Positions 32,921-47,100 of a stretch of 57,317 nt of DNA are shown piece by piece; within the stretch, counting starts at the first letter, position 1, and every line of letters begins with the position of its first letter. The translations under genes and the position numbers were made by a program. The notes beneath the pieces were generated by a model. That model saw only the letters and a program-made list of their open reading frames with translations. It was not told the origin of the DNA and searched no databases. The DNA comes from Owenia fusiformis (taxonomy: Eukaryota; Annelida; Polychaeta; Sabellida; Oweniidae): NCBI GenBank assembly GCA_903813345.2, contig CAIIXF020000003.1:22522931-22580247 (forward strand). Reading direction: 5' to 3'.

Positions 32921-34036
32921 GCGTTGGTTTAATCTATTGCCACGAAGTTGCTCTTCAATTTCCAGATTCGCCTCTTATCAGACCGATCTCTGGCAATCCA
33001 AACATGTAGCGAAATAAGATTAAATCCAATCAATTTAGAGAGGAGTATTTTGATATTTTGATCTGTCCTTTCAAATAAATGGTTTGAAAGTTTCCTTTTC
33101 ATAGTTTCTGTAACATGTGGCAGTGATACATGTACATACAATTAACATTAGAGTATTTTATTTGTAATTTGCCAACAATCAATTCCAGAGACACCCCCAA
33201 ACCCCAAAATACCCAACCATACTTAATATTCTACATATATAGAGGGAAAAGATACAGAAAATATTCGTGGGGGAGAAAAGGTCACCGTGACAGCGCTTCT
33301 TCAGAAATAATAATAAGATTTAAACAAAAAGTTTTGGAGATTCTGATTTCTAACAACTTCGGGTGAGGAAGCCCATCTGTGCTTGGTACCCATCCCATCC
33401 GAAAAATTTCAGACAAACGGTTCCAGGAAAATTGCAATGAGGAAAAGTATGGAATACTGTGTATTTTACGCAGACAGTACAATTCAAAGTACAAGGTCGA
33501 CAGAGACAATGAGACATACAGTACCCAACAGTCAGACCAGAATAAGAAAACAAATATTTCATTCTATTTTCGGTGAATACCTGTTGCACTTTCAATGATT
33601 AAGCAAGCTTTGCATTTAAAACATATTATATTGCAGTTTTATTTATTGTACCTAAAATACTGTGAAATTGACACTAAAATGGCGGCCATTTTGAAACCGG
33701 CGGCCACAATCGGCTCTCGAGCAGAACTTGTACTCACATCTAAGACACGTACGTATAAAATATAAACGATACCAAGACCAAGGGACAGACGGACGGAGTT
33801 CTCTATATCCCCCCGAACGTCGTTCTATAGGATGAAAATGGTAACCCCCCCCCCCCCCCCAGGGAACATCTTTAAGATTTTCGCATCACATTATGTTCCA
33901 ACACTAAAGGGACTGTCATCCTTTAAAAGGGTGACATGAATAATACCACATGTTTTGGTATAGCACGATCGTGATCTTACTTTTTCATTGACAAACAATA
34001 GGCATTATACAGTTCCACTTAGGGTTGTCTAAATAA
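32921..34036. other. Intergenic spacer
   Basis: Includes a patch at 33676-33700 (ATGGCGGCCATTTTG) and a run of 16 C at about 33845. No gene recognised. Confidence 0.4.
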
Positions 34037-34042
34037 TTTATT
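34037..34042 (-). terminator. GATM poly(A) signal
   Basis: AATAAA on the minus strand, 142 bases beyond the GATM stop codon. Confidence 0.5.
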
Positions 34043-34183
34043 CTAAAGTAGACAACTTTCATTTGTTCTTTTAACTCGAAACTCGGCATCCCTCAATGTT
34101 ATCAACCTCAATCAAGCGAGGCATATCTTTGTACATATACATATATTCAACATTTCATCATTAATTGCTTAATTTTTCGATGG

Positions 34184-37100
34184 TCAAAAGTAAGATTCCA
34201 ATGTTCCTCGTCTCCTTATATCACAGGTCCAACAATGGAAGCCACCCCCAAGTGTGTTGGCGTGACGTATGTCTATTGGGATAGCCTTCAGTCCGAATGA
34301 TTCAAACATGGCCGCTGTGGTCGTTTCTGTTTTCTGTACGCATACTCTATGTGGGTCCAACATGACAACGTTCGCAGATAACCATCGCGAGGAGAACCAA
34401 AGAGGATGATCTATAATACAAAATATGCACTTCAAAGTATAAAAAGACAGCAGCATGATACAAGTACAAGTATACAATGATTTTTGCCTTGTATACTCAA
34501 ATTTAACGCAAACGCATGGTTTTGGTCTATATTTGTAAAAACAATTTTTCAGTCTTTTTCAAAACTAAAGAAAGTTCGGGTACTTGGGGTGCATCCAATT
34601 TATAATAGCTGACAGATACATTGGCAGGTTACGGTGGAAGATATCAATTGACTATGTGGAGCGTTCATTCTGAATGGATTTACATTTGTTATTGCAATAG
34701 CCACAGAGAGGTAACCTAGATAGTTTGAAAAATAGTTTTTTTTTGTTTTTTTTTCGGTCAACTTGACATTATGAGCCATTTTTACAGAAATATAGGAGTT
34801 GACGTACACCGGTGTTACATAGTTGAGGGTATACAGCATGTTGGTGGTGCTCCAAAGAATGACTCAGCGGCAAAAAAAGTGGGACGAAAAGATGGCAATT
34901 ATTTATTATATTATGTCTCCGATGAGAAAAAATATTGACAAATCACGCTGCCATCTTTTAATCGAGTTAGCACCTTTGCTAAGTACCTGGGGGACAGAGT
35001 GGTTTAGGTGCCGTCAATATGGTCCATCCGGCCTTCTTAATCATGTCCAGCTCGTGACAGGGTCTCTCTGGATGCGTTAGGACCAACCCAGGTCCGAGGA
35101 TGTTGAATGTTGTGTCTATATGCATTGCATGGGGGTCCGTAAAGTTAAGCTTGTGAACCTTTATACCCTTAGGAGCAAGATGACTTCGCACCCACTCAAT
35201 GCCGAAGTCATTAGTCACCTACAAAGATAAAAGGTTTTAGAATAACATAAGGCAATAATATTGTATTGTATATTTATATATTATATATGGAATAAATGAG
35301 AAATGAAAGAAATAACATAAGACAATGACCCGAAGTTGATTGGACAATGTTAATACATCAAAAGACTATCTCCAACGCAGAGTGTCGACCAACATATCTT
35401 GTATTGAAGGAACGACTATTAGAAAGGGTTTCGACCCGGTGTAAAAGGGTAGGAGGTCCTATCAAATTATGGTCCAACAAACAACTCTTTCCCTCATTAT
35501 CTTATACGCAATCAAGGCCAGAAAGGGCCGTTAAGAAAGGGCACCATAATCCCCGGGGACCATCATTTCTTTCACACAGGGGGTTTCGACTTACTTGACT
35601 TCTCTGCACAAAGATGTCAGTTCCGGCTCTTATGAAGTCAGCCGTGTCGAACACTGGTTCAAATTCCGTCGTCAGGAACTTGCCATTGTTTGCCATTTCA
35701 TATCGTTTATCTAGGTCGCCAATAGGATAGTCCTATCAATTGAAAGAGCAATTAGAAACAACCATACCTTCGACACTATACTTATGCTTTCTAATTCGTC
35801 ATGTTAATTTTAGGTAATTGTATTAGGTAATTTTTATGGCAACTTTCATTGTTTGATAGAGAAGCTATATGGACATCAGAATAGGCAGAACTTTAACGAT
35901 GAAGAGAAGATATACAAATACACAATCCTCATGGTATTTAAGCCTAAAGAATGAAGGATGAAATATTTACATTGTCGTAGAGCTCTTGAGACATCTGTGG
36001 TCGAGGGGCTGATGTCCACTTGGCACCTCTCTTGAAGTAGTCCTTCATTAAAGCTCTGTATGCCCTGTATTCAAAGAACCGTGACCGCCAGCACATCGGG
36101 GCTTCGATTATTTCGTCTCCGACAACCATCCAGATGTCTCGGGGCATTGCCGCATACAAACCTAGATAAGGAAACGCACTGTTCTTATGGCATTTTTCAT
36201 TTGTTCTTTACATATATGATAGTTTGAATTGCAGGGACGGGGTTGTTTTATTTGTTAGTCTGAAAGTAGCATATCAGATAGTTTTTCTTAAATTAGGTGA
36301 CAGGGTGATATATTGCATTTTCTTCTTGGTTTGATATTTTTGTAAAAACGAATGATTACTTACCAGTGGATGCGAAATCTGGGGTTTTATAAGGAACTGA
36401 CCAGTCTATTATATCAGGCTGTTTTACTGTTATACCCTCTGCTTCTAGAATTCGGCAAAACTCGGCAATTTCCGTTATTGCTTTGTTAACAATCTCCTTC
36501 GGGAATGGTTTACTAGCCTGTTTTTTCATGAACTCAAAATTATCGCCATATGAGTTAACCTGAAAAGAAAAAGAGCCATCTGTCTATATAAAGCGCTAGC
36601 AATATCACGGTGTTATAGCATGACGTCTGTTACGCCACCTCTGAAAACGAGGTTGGACAGCTACGTTCACTGATTTATCCAATAACATGGCCGCGATGGA
36701 AGAGAAAACTAAGGTTGGTGCATTATTTTCTACTACTGTGTATAAATGAACGGATGAACGATTTATGTATGCGTCTTCATCAGTACTTGATCCTAAATCT
36801 TCTTTTGCCTCTTCATTGCTATCTTTTACACTTTCATCGGTTTCATAAATAAAGCAAGAGACAGTTTTTTCCTTGCCTTATAGAGGCTGAAACAAGAGCG
36901 TCTCTTGCGAGTCCTGAAACTGAATATAGGAAATTCAATATTCTATTTCTTACCCATTATAACAATAACATGGATAGAGGCTATCAGACCTAGCAACCTT
37001 GATTTGACAGATCTACATGCCGTAACCGTCCGCTAAATATCTTATGTACAACTAATACAATACGTTACCGTCCATATAATTCGATAGAAGTCATACGTAG

Positions 37101-38454
37101 TCGTCTAACGACATTGCGTTTTAAACCTTATTATTTACGATATACACCACGTTCCTGTTCTGGATTTGTCATTTTATGCCTTGTTTATACACAGTTTACC
37201 TACATTTTGAGTGGCTCTGAGGCACATGTACTGAGAAAACACGAGAATGGACCAAAAATTATAAACTTGGATATCTCAGTCGGTAGGTTTACAGCTTATA
37301 TTCTGTTTCTTGTAGGCCACCTGGCAGATTTGACCCAGTCTTTATAACCATCCATATATACATCACCGAATGGAACCAGTTTAAAAGGAAATCTTATATG
37401 TGAATATTGCCTACAGGCGAGAAAGAGGACATGCTGCCTTTACCATCCGCCATTTTTTGTTATCGTTACCGCAAAATTTTGCAAATCGCCTTGACGTAAC
37501 CGTCATGCTATAACACCGTGAATATTGTCGAATGATATGTTTTCAGATATATATTTAAAAGTGAGGCATTGAGGGGTTGCATTAGATCGGATATATGTTA
37601 ATTGTTATAATTGAACTAGATTTAAAATGAAAATAAAACTGGCTTTTGATATGAGACCAAAAATCTTTTTGAATTTGAATAATCTAATCGTTCAACTTGT
37701 GAAAACGACATCCTAGATTGATGAATTCGACTTTGTAATGAAAAGAGTGAAGAGGGGGTTATTCAATTCATGGATCCGGATTTGCTTCAGTTTGGGTTGA
37801 ATTTTTTCTTGTACTCTACCTGTATTTCTTTTTCAAATGGTGGGCAGAAAGCTCCCTCTGCCCGTCCTACTATGACTTCCTCCAAGGGGTCCCAGCCGTT
37901 CCATGACCACACGGGACTCTTTAGGTTTGTGCCTGAATTAATAATACAGACACTTATTTGTTATGCCTGTATACGACTAAACTGGACTCTGGGTTTGTAC
38001 ATGACATAAAAATGAAATAATGGTATAATTTTTGCCTATTGACTAACTGGTATTCATACTTGACCTTATCCTTACTAATACAGGTTATTAATTCCGGTTT
38101 TCCACCCATTTCCTTATCATCTACATGTATATGACTACTTTTCTAAGAAAACAATTTGCATATTGATGAAAGGAGAAATGCTAAAAGTAGCATTTCCATA
38201 GCTTTCTGCGATTTATCAGAGTGAAGGTGGGATCCCCGCAGCTCCACCACGCCATTTTTGTTAGGTTTAATACACTCACCAGTGGGTAGTTCAACTTTTT
38301 CACATTTGCTGTTTACCGCGTATGGAAGTTTGGACTTGTCAGTCGGTGTTGTTCGCCAACTCTCTGTTTCTGTGGATAAATCACGTGACAGTACTGAGCT
38401 CACTGTTTGAACAAGCTTAAACATAAAATAAAACAATGTCATCATAAATAACAT
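34184..38454 (-). CDS. GATM: Glycine amidinotransferase (AGAT), mitochondrial
   Basis: Seven exons in transcript order: 38454-38280, 37932-37820, 36559-36364, 36161-35971, 35732-35595, 35218-34987, 34410-34184 (TGA). All junctions are GT-AG and keep phase; total 423 aa, the length of human GATM. The enzyme moves the amidino group of arginine to glycine, giving guanidinoacetate, the first step of creatine synthesis, in mitochondria. Seen: [40 protein letters not shown]; the Asp motif [10 protein letters not shown]; His in [10 protein letters not shown]; catalytic Cys in [15 protein letters not shown]. These correspond to human Asp254, His303 and Cys407. The first 50 or so residues are unconserved, as expected of a targeting sequence. 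The start is the ATG at 38454 with A at -3; a second in-frame ATG lies at 38424. Intron 2 contains a transposon. Confidence 0.95.
36606..37520. mobile_element. Transib-like non-autonomous element in GATM intron 2
   Basis: Perfect 20-bp terminal inverted repeats CACGGTGTTATAGCATGACG (36606-36625) and complement (37501-37520), flanked by an exact 5-bp duplication AATAT (36601-36605 and 37521-37525). A 5-bp duplication plus ends beginning CACGGTG fit the Transib/RAG-like superfamily, whose ends start with a CAC heptamer. 915 bp, no transposase frame recognised. Confidence 0.8.
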
Positions 38455-39363
38455 AGTCCATCAAAACAGGTACCTCGGGCAGTAAGATCACATTATTGAT
38501 TTTGCATTTTGCTTGATGTCTCTGGAATTGGGTAGCAGGCCATGTGTGATAATGATAGCTCTAGACCAAATGTTACTAGTTGTGACGCAGCTAAGACACA
38601 TAGGGTCATGGTGGCCAATCCACTTAAAAGGATTGACGTACTTGACCCAGAGGCCGTTGTTTTTTGGGAGTCAGTATCACCTTTAATCACATTTATGCTT
38701 CAAATTTCAACTTAATATTTGGCTCCCTCACTTCGGAAACGAAGATAGTTTCTCAGAGAACGAGTCCAATCCCCCTACCCTACATTTACAATGTGTTTAA
38801 AAATAGCAAAATGATTTTTATCAACTTCTTCAGGAAGTCGGGTTGTGTCTTCATTTTCAGTTGATCCCAAATATACTATTTCGAACAGATTGTTTTGGTA
38901 CTGCACTTCGAAAATTGCATCACGTGGCTATGACAAGCGTACATTTAGGGTAGAAAAACAAAACCAACAAACAAAAAACCGCATTCAGTGCAAATATAAC
39001 CTGTCCCCCCCCCGGCCAAAAAATCATTCAAAATCATGCAGTTTTTCACCATTCTGAGCACTTCAGTGATTTTGGCCATTTTTGGACCAAAATTGTCACA
39101 AGTGAATTCCCCTGGAATTTTTCAAAAGGTGAACCCCCCTTGGAAAATCCTGGCTACGGGCCTGATATGTATGTAACTATGTATGTATCTTTTATTCCTG
39201 ATCGGGTTGGATTTCATACCAAACAGTTTAACTCGACCTTTAACACATATCACAAAGTATATGTCCTTATTTTAGCCTTGTATTTGATTGCAATTAATCA
39301 ACAAAGATTCCTTATCTAATGTAATTCAACCTGTCCCGAAACTGTCTACGAGCAGCATTAATG
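38455..39363. other. GATM 5' flank
   Basis: Includes a C run near 39004. No clear TATA box or other promoter motif, and no gene recognised. Confidence 0.4.
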
Positions 39364-39786
39364 TATAGGGTGGACTGAAATAAATGATCACATCAGAAAA
39401 GGCTAACATAATTTGTATTGAATGACTTGTTGTGTAGTATGTATCAAAAAGAGGAAAGCTGGATTTCTTAAAATCCAAAATGGTTTAAAATCAATGGTTG
39501 ATATTGAACGAAAAAATTGTTTAAATTGAAAATAATTGTTAAAAAATAGATTACATAATGACATTGATATCATTTCTTTCTTTGTGTGCTAAAATTTTGC
39601 AATTGTAGGTTTAGGATATTGGCACATTTAATCGACATAAAACGCTTTTAATTTTGACAAACTATTCCAATGGCATATATTTGTATGTTACAATTACATA
39701 CTATTGCTGAATTCTTTTGATATTTATACATCATTGTACATTATTGATTAAAAATCGTATTGTTGTTTATTTTGGCCCACTCTGTA
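39364..39786. mobile_element. 423-bp Tc1/mariner-type MITE
   Basis: The left end TATAGGGTGGACTGAAATAA and the complement of the right end TACAGAGTGGGCCAAAATAA are imperfect inverted repeats at TA sites. Interior AT-rich and non-coding. Confidence 0.65.
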
Positions 39787-41021
39787 TAGCTCGATCATTG
39801 ATGGTATTGTAGGACTTTGGATGTCCTTCAGTTTTATGTTCTGATATATTTTACCCAACCATAATGCACAAGACTGAAGTAACCGGAGCTTAATTAATTA
39901 AAAGAAGAGATTTGGGTATGCGTTTTCATGACTTTTAAAAGTTCATGGTGATCCGTGTCGCAAAGTGGCTAACCCAGCTACATTAACAAAACCCACCCCA
40001 CTGTCAGAAAAGGAGTTGGACAGCTGGATGTGGTCCACAATATGCCTTTGCTCAATTTATCCGATACTCTGGTGATCTGTTATGGGTTCGATTCCCACTC
40101 AGGTGGAGTAATTTTCACACCAGTCCTTAGAACATGTCGACTATGACTTGATCCTGTGTTTGAGCTTAACTAAAATATAATCTGTAAATTAGAGTACTCT
40201 ATTATACTATACAGGCTTTCTAATGGAAATAAAAACAAATGTATTTTAACGAGGGGTGTCTCTTAACTCTTTACGCTTACCTTCTTCAGATCTTTGCATT
40301 GACATAGCAAGGAGCTGCTCAGCTTACTTGGAAGCATTATCCTTTTGTATCGAATGTATGACAATCGACTCTGTTCAGTCCAAATGCGATTTCAACAATG
40401 ATAGCAGTGATAAAGTAAATGCTCAATTTTTTGGCAAGTGGAGGGATGGATTCAAAATTTGAAAATGATATTGACTTAGAATCAAAAATGGATGTTTGGA
40501 GCGTACGCTGGTGATTCCCTAGACCCGAATTGAGCGATGCTTTATTCAGCAGAATCACTGGATTATATTAAATAATGTAACCATTGTACCAGTATATTCT
40601 GTGCCATATATATATTCATTCATGGTAGTTGTGTGCGTGTAATCAGGATCCGTCCCAATTTGTTAGTCAAGTGACCTTAAATCATGCGAAGATGAATAAA
40701 GTCCAAAGTTTCGTCTATTACTTTATATCAACTTTTTAAACCAATTATTTGAATATGATCATAAGTATTACCTTAATTTCTTAAATAAAGAAATATGGGA
40801 TTCAAGTAAACATGTCCTGTGTTGTAATGTAATATAATGTATACTACTTACGGATAAAAATTATTTGTTAACAAATGCAGTATTCGATTGAGATAACTGA
40901 ATTGAAAGGTGTCTAAGGAATCAAGATTCAATAATTTCATAATATCAATAATCAGAATATTTATATTTATCATGAATGCAATTCACTTCTTCTATCCCAA
41001 AAAATCTCAAAATTCACCATC
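39787..41021. other. Intergenic, nothing firm
   Basis: B-box-like GGGTTCGATTCCC at about 40085 and an A-box-like GTCGCAAAGTGGCTAACC at about 39957; they are too far apart for a normal tRNA. No gene recognised. Confidence 0.35.
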
Positions 41022-41765
41022 TACAGGGTGGGCTAAAAACGTCCATATTTTAGAATTACCTTTGCATAATTCCATGACGTATATTAGAACACGATGGACA
41101 TGTTCAAGTTCATTACAGAACACATTATGTGTGATGCTTGCGCTATTACATTGTTCATTTCTGATAAAAATTGAAGCATTGAAAAAATGAGAATAATATG
41201 GAAGATTATTTGAACTAGTTCAACATCAAAAAACGGAACTGGTAGGCCGAATATACTGGGTGAAAAATGAATGAGACAAATGATCTACTTTTGGTTATGA
41301 AGATTGGCTGAGTATAATTTGAGTGTCTAAGAATATTGAAAAAGTAAGTTCTTTAATTTATGGACTCTAGCACATCACTGGTCTTCCTTACTACAAATAA
41401 GACCTCGGAAATGTTTCCCAGTACAGGTGGCCTGTCTAAAATTAAATCATATTTTTCTTGAGGTTAAATCAGTTTTTTCGTCTTACTTATTTGTCCGGTG
41501 TTACTTCTTATATTATATTCAGTTATGCAGTGGGAACAACCTAGCCGATCTTTGACTGACTAATTATTAAGTCAAACCTATATTTTGCCATAAACATCAG
41601 TGTAAAAGTCGGGCTTCAAATATTATCCTGAAAACTGTTTATTTTCATTTAGACCCCAAGTATATGTTATCTTTCTTATTCAGAAACCCGTGACGAATTA
41701 TTTATCCATATTAGGTGAAATGTGATTCTCGCATCTCCATATGAGGTTTTTTGGCTCAACCTGTA
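41022..41765. mobile_element. 744-bp Tc1/mariner-type MITE
   Basis: The left end TACAGGGTGGGCTAAAAA and the complement of the right end TACAGGTTGAGCCAAAAA are imperfect inverted repeats at TA sites. The interior has no convincing reading frame. Confidence 0.65.
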
Positions 41766-42444
41766 ATTTAAGGAGAACCCATTTGTAATATTTATAGATT
41801 CATCTAGATCATTCACCCTTTCTTAATAATATCTCGTCATGCTGACTTCAGGTGAATTTAAGTCAGACTTTAACCCAACATATACTTGATTCTAGACCTG
41901 GATGGGGACATCGCAATTGGCCTACATGATTTATTTTATTGGATAAATCTGAGTATGGCAATAAGGAAGTTAACTTTTTTCTTATCAATCGTGTCAATGG
42001 TTTGTCCAATCAGTCTGTGTACTTGTCCAGTTTCGATTGTGGTTTCGACTGCGTTTTTATATTGAGTGTTTTTATTGGTCGAGTACTTGTGTGTCACTTG
42101 TACGTAGAAAACATAACTGGATGTCTATTCTAGGTTCCAAGCGAGGTGGATATTTTTATTTATTCCATAACAAGTGCGTGATACAGGGGTTGCCATTTTA
42201 GTAAAGGGTGTAAATACGTTTCTGTGCTTGATACAGGGTATATTTAATGGAAAAGGTTAAATTATGATGTTGAATTATTGGTGTCTATCATATATTTAAG
42301 AACTGCCATCTATATATGAATATAAAGTTTAAATAACTAACGTGAACAAAAGATTAATGAGATTCTGATTGTTTTGTTCTGAGAATGCTGCTGCCATCTT
42401 TGAATAAACTCTAAATTATCAATGATATAATTATAATCTATTGT
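41766..42444. other. Intergenic, nothing recognised
   Basis: AT-rich spacer with one short open frame (41939-42133) that resembles nothing known. Confidence 0.35.
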
Positions 42445-45285
42445 GATAACGAACACCTCCCAATCTGAATGTTTTTAACTGCACGGTGGCATTTGGATTA
42501 GACAGGTTTTACTGTATGATTAATAGTAATACTGAAATTAAAAAAATCTGAAGGCCTAGTCAATCTATTTTGGGAAATATTCTCAGCTATTTGAAATGAA
42601 GATCAACTTTGTAAGAAGTCTCTATAATTATTTTTTTAATTTATACAATAACATTATACTCAACTTTAGTTCAAATTCCAATGCTCTGGCCTTGGCTAAT
42701 CAAAACAGTTCATTGCAATTGTTTCATCAATTATTATATTATTATATTAATATATCATAATTATTTCACATGCAAATACTGTACTGCCACTAATATTTGA
42801 TGCTGTTATCTTTCACAATTTTGCAATTTTGAAATTTTGCGGATATCAATTTTCGCTAATTATAAATTTTTTATAATTTTGTATCTATTTCTTTCACCAT
42901 CATATCATTTCTCAAAAAAATTTCCAGCTTATTTGATTAAATGTTTTTAAAACCAAGAAATATGAATGAAACAGTACCTTCTTACCTTTAATTATTGCTA
43001 TACCATGTACTTAAAGCCTTTACATGACACCTATCAGCTATCACCTGCTTCAAAAGCATAGGTGAAACTAAACTATTGAAATCAAGTGCTCACTTTAAAT
43101 TTTTTTATATTTTCTGTTTGGGAAAATCTGTTAGTTATCAGCTGCATTTTTGTCAGTCAAGATTTCTCTTCATCAAACCAAATCAAATCCAAGGAATGTT
43201 TAGTCAAATATCCAGTTGTTCAGGAATCGAACTCAATTCAAAGAATGATTAGTTCCATAGTGTAAACATATACTGTACAACTTTGAACAATATTGGTATC
43301 AGCCATTATGTTACATTAAAAAAAACAGAATGTAAAACTGTAAAAGACTTTCATGTAAGCAGGAAATTTCTTGAAAGAATACTAAAGGTTTCGCAACAGA
43401 ATTTAGACGGTCATATGTTGAATTGCAGAAATTTTCTGAAAATGTAAGGTGTGTATGTTAGGCCAATGCATTATCTAAAGGAAAAGTACTCATACAGATG
43501 ATAAAAAAATTGGAGATTGAGACAGGGAAGGTGCATCAACATTTTTTTTTCAAAAATGTTTTCCTGATTTTCAGTTCCTTCCATTTTTTTAATAATGTTT
43601 TCACATTAATATGTTGCATTTGTAGACAAAGTTAACATACTAAAGAGAAAATATTTTCCTTTTAAGAGTTTATTTGTGTCTCCAAATGCAACATACTGAT
43701 GCATAAAACATTTATAAAAATTGAGTAGAAGGGGAAATTTTAAATTCAACGAACATATAGGCCCACTGAGCATTTATTTTGCACAGGGCCTTTATTAGAA
43801 AGAACTCAAAATAAATGCCATTGGCTTTTATTAAGACTAAGAGGGAAATTGAAAACATTTTTCCAAGGGGACAGGCATTTATTAAGAGGGAAAATAGCTT
43901 TCCCAAGCCAGTGGGTGTTTATTTCGAGGCGTATTATCAATCGAAGAGTTGACACATGGCCTTCATATACTCATGCAATAGTATCTATCATCTCTGATTG
44001 CACACTTCTGTTTTACCTTTCAAGCATTCGATTTTGGATTTTGGAATGTCATAAAGCTATGCGGTCAAAAGTAATCTTAATACTTTTTAGTGAAAATGCA
44101 TTTATATTTTTAAAATGCAGAATCTTGCGAATGCAAAATCCTCGAAATCCGATCACCTCCACATCTGAATGTTTTTTTTAACTGGTCATGGTGTTTTAAC
44201 TGGTCATGGTGGCATTTGGATTAGACAGATATTACTGTATAAGTATTAGACAGATATTACTGTATAAGTATAATAGTATTACTGGAATTCCAAAAAATCA
44301 TAACGCCTACAATGCTAGTAATATTAAGTGAAAATGCATTAATATTTTTTCAAAATCAAGAATCTTTCGGATGCAAAAACCTCGAAATCAGACGTTTAAA
44401 TCTGAATGTTTTTATTTTGTAGCGGTGGCATTTGGATAAGACAGGTTTTACTGTATAAGTATAATAGACATTAATAGTATTACTGGAATTCCAAAAAATC
44501 ATAAGGCCTATAGCAACAATCATGTGAACTTCAGGTCAAAATTCCAATGCTCCCTTGGCCAATCAAATCAGTCCATTGCATTTGTTTCATCAATGCTCTC
44601 AATATCATAATTATTCCACATGCAAATACTGTACTACCGGTTAATTTGCGAGTTTAAATTTCATGAATTTTGAGAAATACCAATTTTGCGGCCATTAAAT
44701 TTTGCGGATATCAAAGGTTTAACTTCCATTATTCTCTGAATCCTCAAAATTAATTTATCTTATCTACAGTAATTACACCTACCCAATATCATATACTTTG
44801 GATAAGATTTACAATCTCTAGATCTTAGTCAATGGCATGTTGCACCTCAGCCTTTAATTGGCGATATTCGCGACTATTAATTTTCGTGATTTTTACACAA
44901 TCGCGAAAAGCACGAAACTAAATTGCACGCGAAAAATATCGGGAGTACAGTACATTGAAACCATACACTCTTATATTTCATAAGAATTTGCAATCAAGCC
45001 TAACAAATCTATTGTCAAAATATTAGAAGGCCAGCAAATGTACACATGCTAAAGTGATGAAACTTTAATGAATTTTAATTTTGCCTATACTGAGATGTGT
45101 TAAACTCTATTTGGGTTAGATTTATTCGGCTACACCCTCTACTTACAGCCTTAACATGCCCCCTATCGGCTATCACCCGCTTCAAAATCATAACAGGTTC
45201 CTTTATATCTTTATCTTCTGTTTAAGAAAAGCTGTTAGCTATCAGCTGTATTTTTGTCAATCAAGATTTCTCTTCATCTGTGAAT
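42445..45285. repeat. Local duplication of pogo-like and AT-rich repeats
   Basis: About 42,445-43,190 is paralogous to about 44,395-45,285. Shared landmarks include GGTGGCATTTGGATTAGACA, ACATGCAAATACTGTACT, TATCAGCTATCACCTGCTTC-like sequence and TCAAGATTTCTCTTCATC. A third partial copy (44,090-44,330) is tandem to the second at about 245 bp. The shared start resembles a pogo/Tigger terminal repeat. Confidence 0.7.
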
Positions 45286-45945
45286 TACCCAGCGAGAAAC
45301 CAAAATGGCAATTTTGATGGAAAGACACAAAGTACCAGTCAAAATCTCTGAAGATTTCCGGGCAAACAATGGCAGCTCTCCCAGTTAGGTTTTAGACTGT
45401 CTTCTCATATTTTGTCAATTTTATTCAATTTCAAGTATTGTTTAGAGTTGTGCGTTCAATATATTCGAGAAGTCAATAGCTATAATAAATCTGCAGATTT
45501 TGCTCGCATTTATGTAAGCTTTTCTCTTTTGACGGATACTTTGTGTCTTTCCTTGAAATCATGACAGGTGTAACTGATCTACTGAAATCAACTTCAAGTG
45601 CTTACTACTATCTCCCAATGTGAGCTACATCAATGCTTTTTGTTGAGAAAATATGTAAGTTACATGTATTAGCCGCTTTTTTGCCGATCAGGATTTAAAT
45701 TCTCTTTATCTGTCATGTACCTAGCAAGATTCAGAGATTTTGACTTGTACGTCATGTCTTTCCGTCAAAACTTCCATTTTTGGTTTCTTGGTAAAGAGTA
45801 GCTTCTCAATGTATAATGAGAATTTGCTGTTCGGCACAGAAGCACCTTTTAATTTTTTTCGATTTTCGCAAGGAGGACACTAACACAATTTTGAAGCGGT
45901 TGATAGGGGGCTCTAAAGGCTGTTCTAACATATCAGTCACAGCCT
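45120..45945. repeat. Foldback of about 0.8 kb
   Basis: About 45,147-45,350 and 45,720-45,930 are imperfect inverted arms. One pair is AACCAAAATGGCAATTTTGA against the complement near 45,770; the other is CCCCCTATCGGCTATCACCC against the complement near 45,900. Part of the left arm also occurs at 43,010-43,185. Confidence 0.65.
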
Positions 45946-47100
45946 CTGAAAGAGCTAGATCTAAGGCTCTAGCTTAAGGCTAGTCTAAGTCCTATAGATC
46001 TGGTAGTCTAGGCCTAGAGTCATCCCGTAAAAATGTAAAGAAATAAAGCTTACAGCATGTTCTATTTAAGTGAATTTGACTCATGTTATACATGTTCCGG
46101 GCCTATGCCTAGTATAGTCCCGCAGGACGAAGAAGATAGAATGTAAAAATCAAATTGAAAATCAAAATAATCGAACGAAAAAAAATTGAAAAAGTTGAAA
46201 ATTCGATTTCGATTCAATTTGATTTTCTGCCATTATAAATGAAATACTGTACTTACCAACATGTTTCTCGGATATATATGTTGTTCTTACTTTATCTTCG
46301 CCGAAGATCGATGTTTATTTATATATAACAATCGAATAATCGACATAATTCAAACTCATCACTACGACACAAAAATATATCACTTTCGAAACCATGTAAA
46401 CTGCTAAGATGACGTCATTTATATCCGGGATTGCTTTGCAAACTCCACACAACAGACTGTCCCATCTTTTCTCCTGCTTTCTCCCGATGCAATTCATACA
46501 TTACTCGGAGATTACTGTCAAACGTTCCAAGTTTTACAATTTTAGCATGTTTATTACGATCTAATTCCTGCCAGTATCAATGAATAAATCTATTGACCAA
46601 CAGATTGGAAATATGTATTCCAGCGATACCCTCATTTTGACGAAAGAATGGTACAAATATGTCCACTATTTATCGAGATATCGTGTAGAAAAATTGAAGA
46701 AAGACATCGCTTAAGAAATTTCTATTTCTAGACTGAACTGTTCACGCTCGCAAGTGGCATCTCCAACTCCATATATGGGCAAAAAGGTGGAGTTAACAAT
46801 AAGCAATGCAGGGACTGACACGATTGACACGAAGAAGTCTCGATGAATCTCGCTTAAACTCCGCCCCTTCTTCGTGAAAAATCACGTGAATTCCGGCTTT
46901 TGCTGGGACATATCCGGGCATCTCGGCTTCGAACCCAATCAGAAGTTTCAATTTTGACTGGCGCCGCATACATTATCTCAAGTCTCACCTAATATTTTTA
47001 TGTATACGTTAATAAATGTTTTCCCTAGGAAATAAACTATCTGGAAATAAAACTAATATTTAAAAAATCCCATATCAGATCCTCTAGCAGCCAAAATCCC
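45946..47100. other. Intergenic spacer
   Basis: CTAG-rich stretch at 45,960-46,020 (AGATCTAAGGCTCTAGC-like words). No gene recognised. Confidence 0.4.

Noticed and set aside
39950-40100. tRNA or SINE with A-box and B-box words
   Set aside because: The boxes are about 120 bases apart and no acceptor stem can be drawn.
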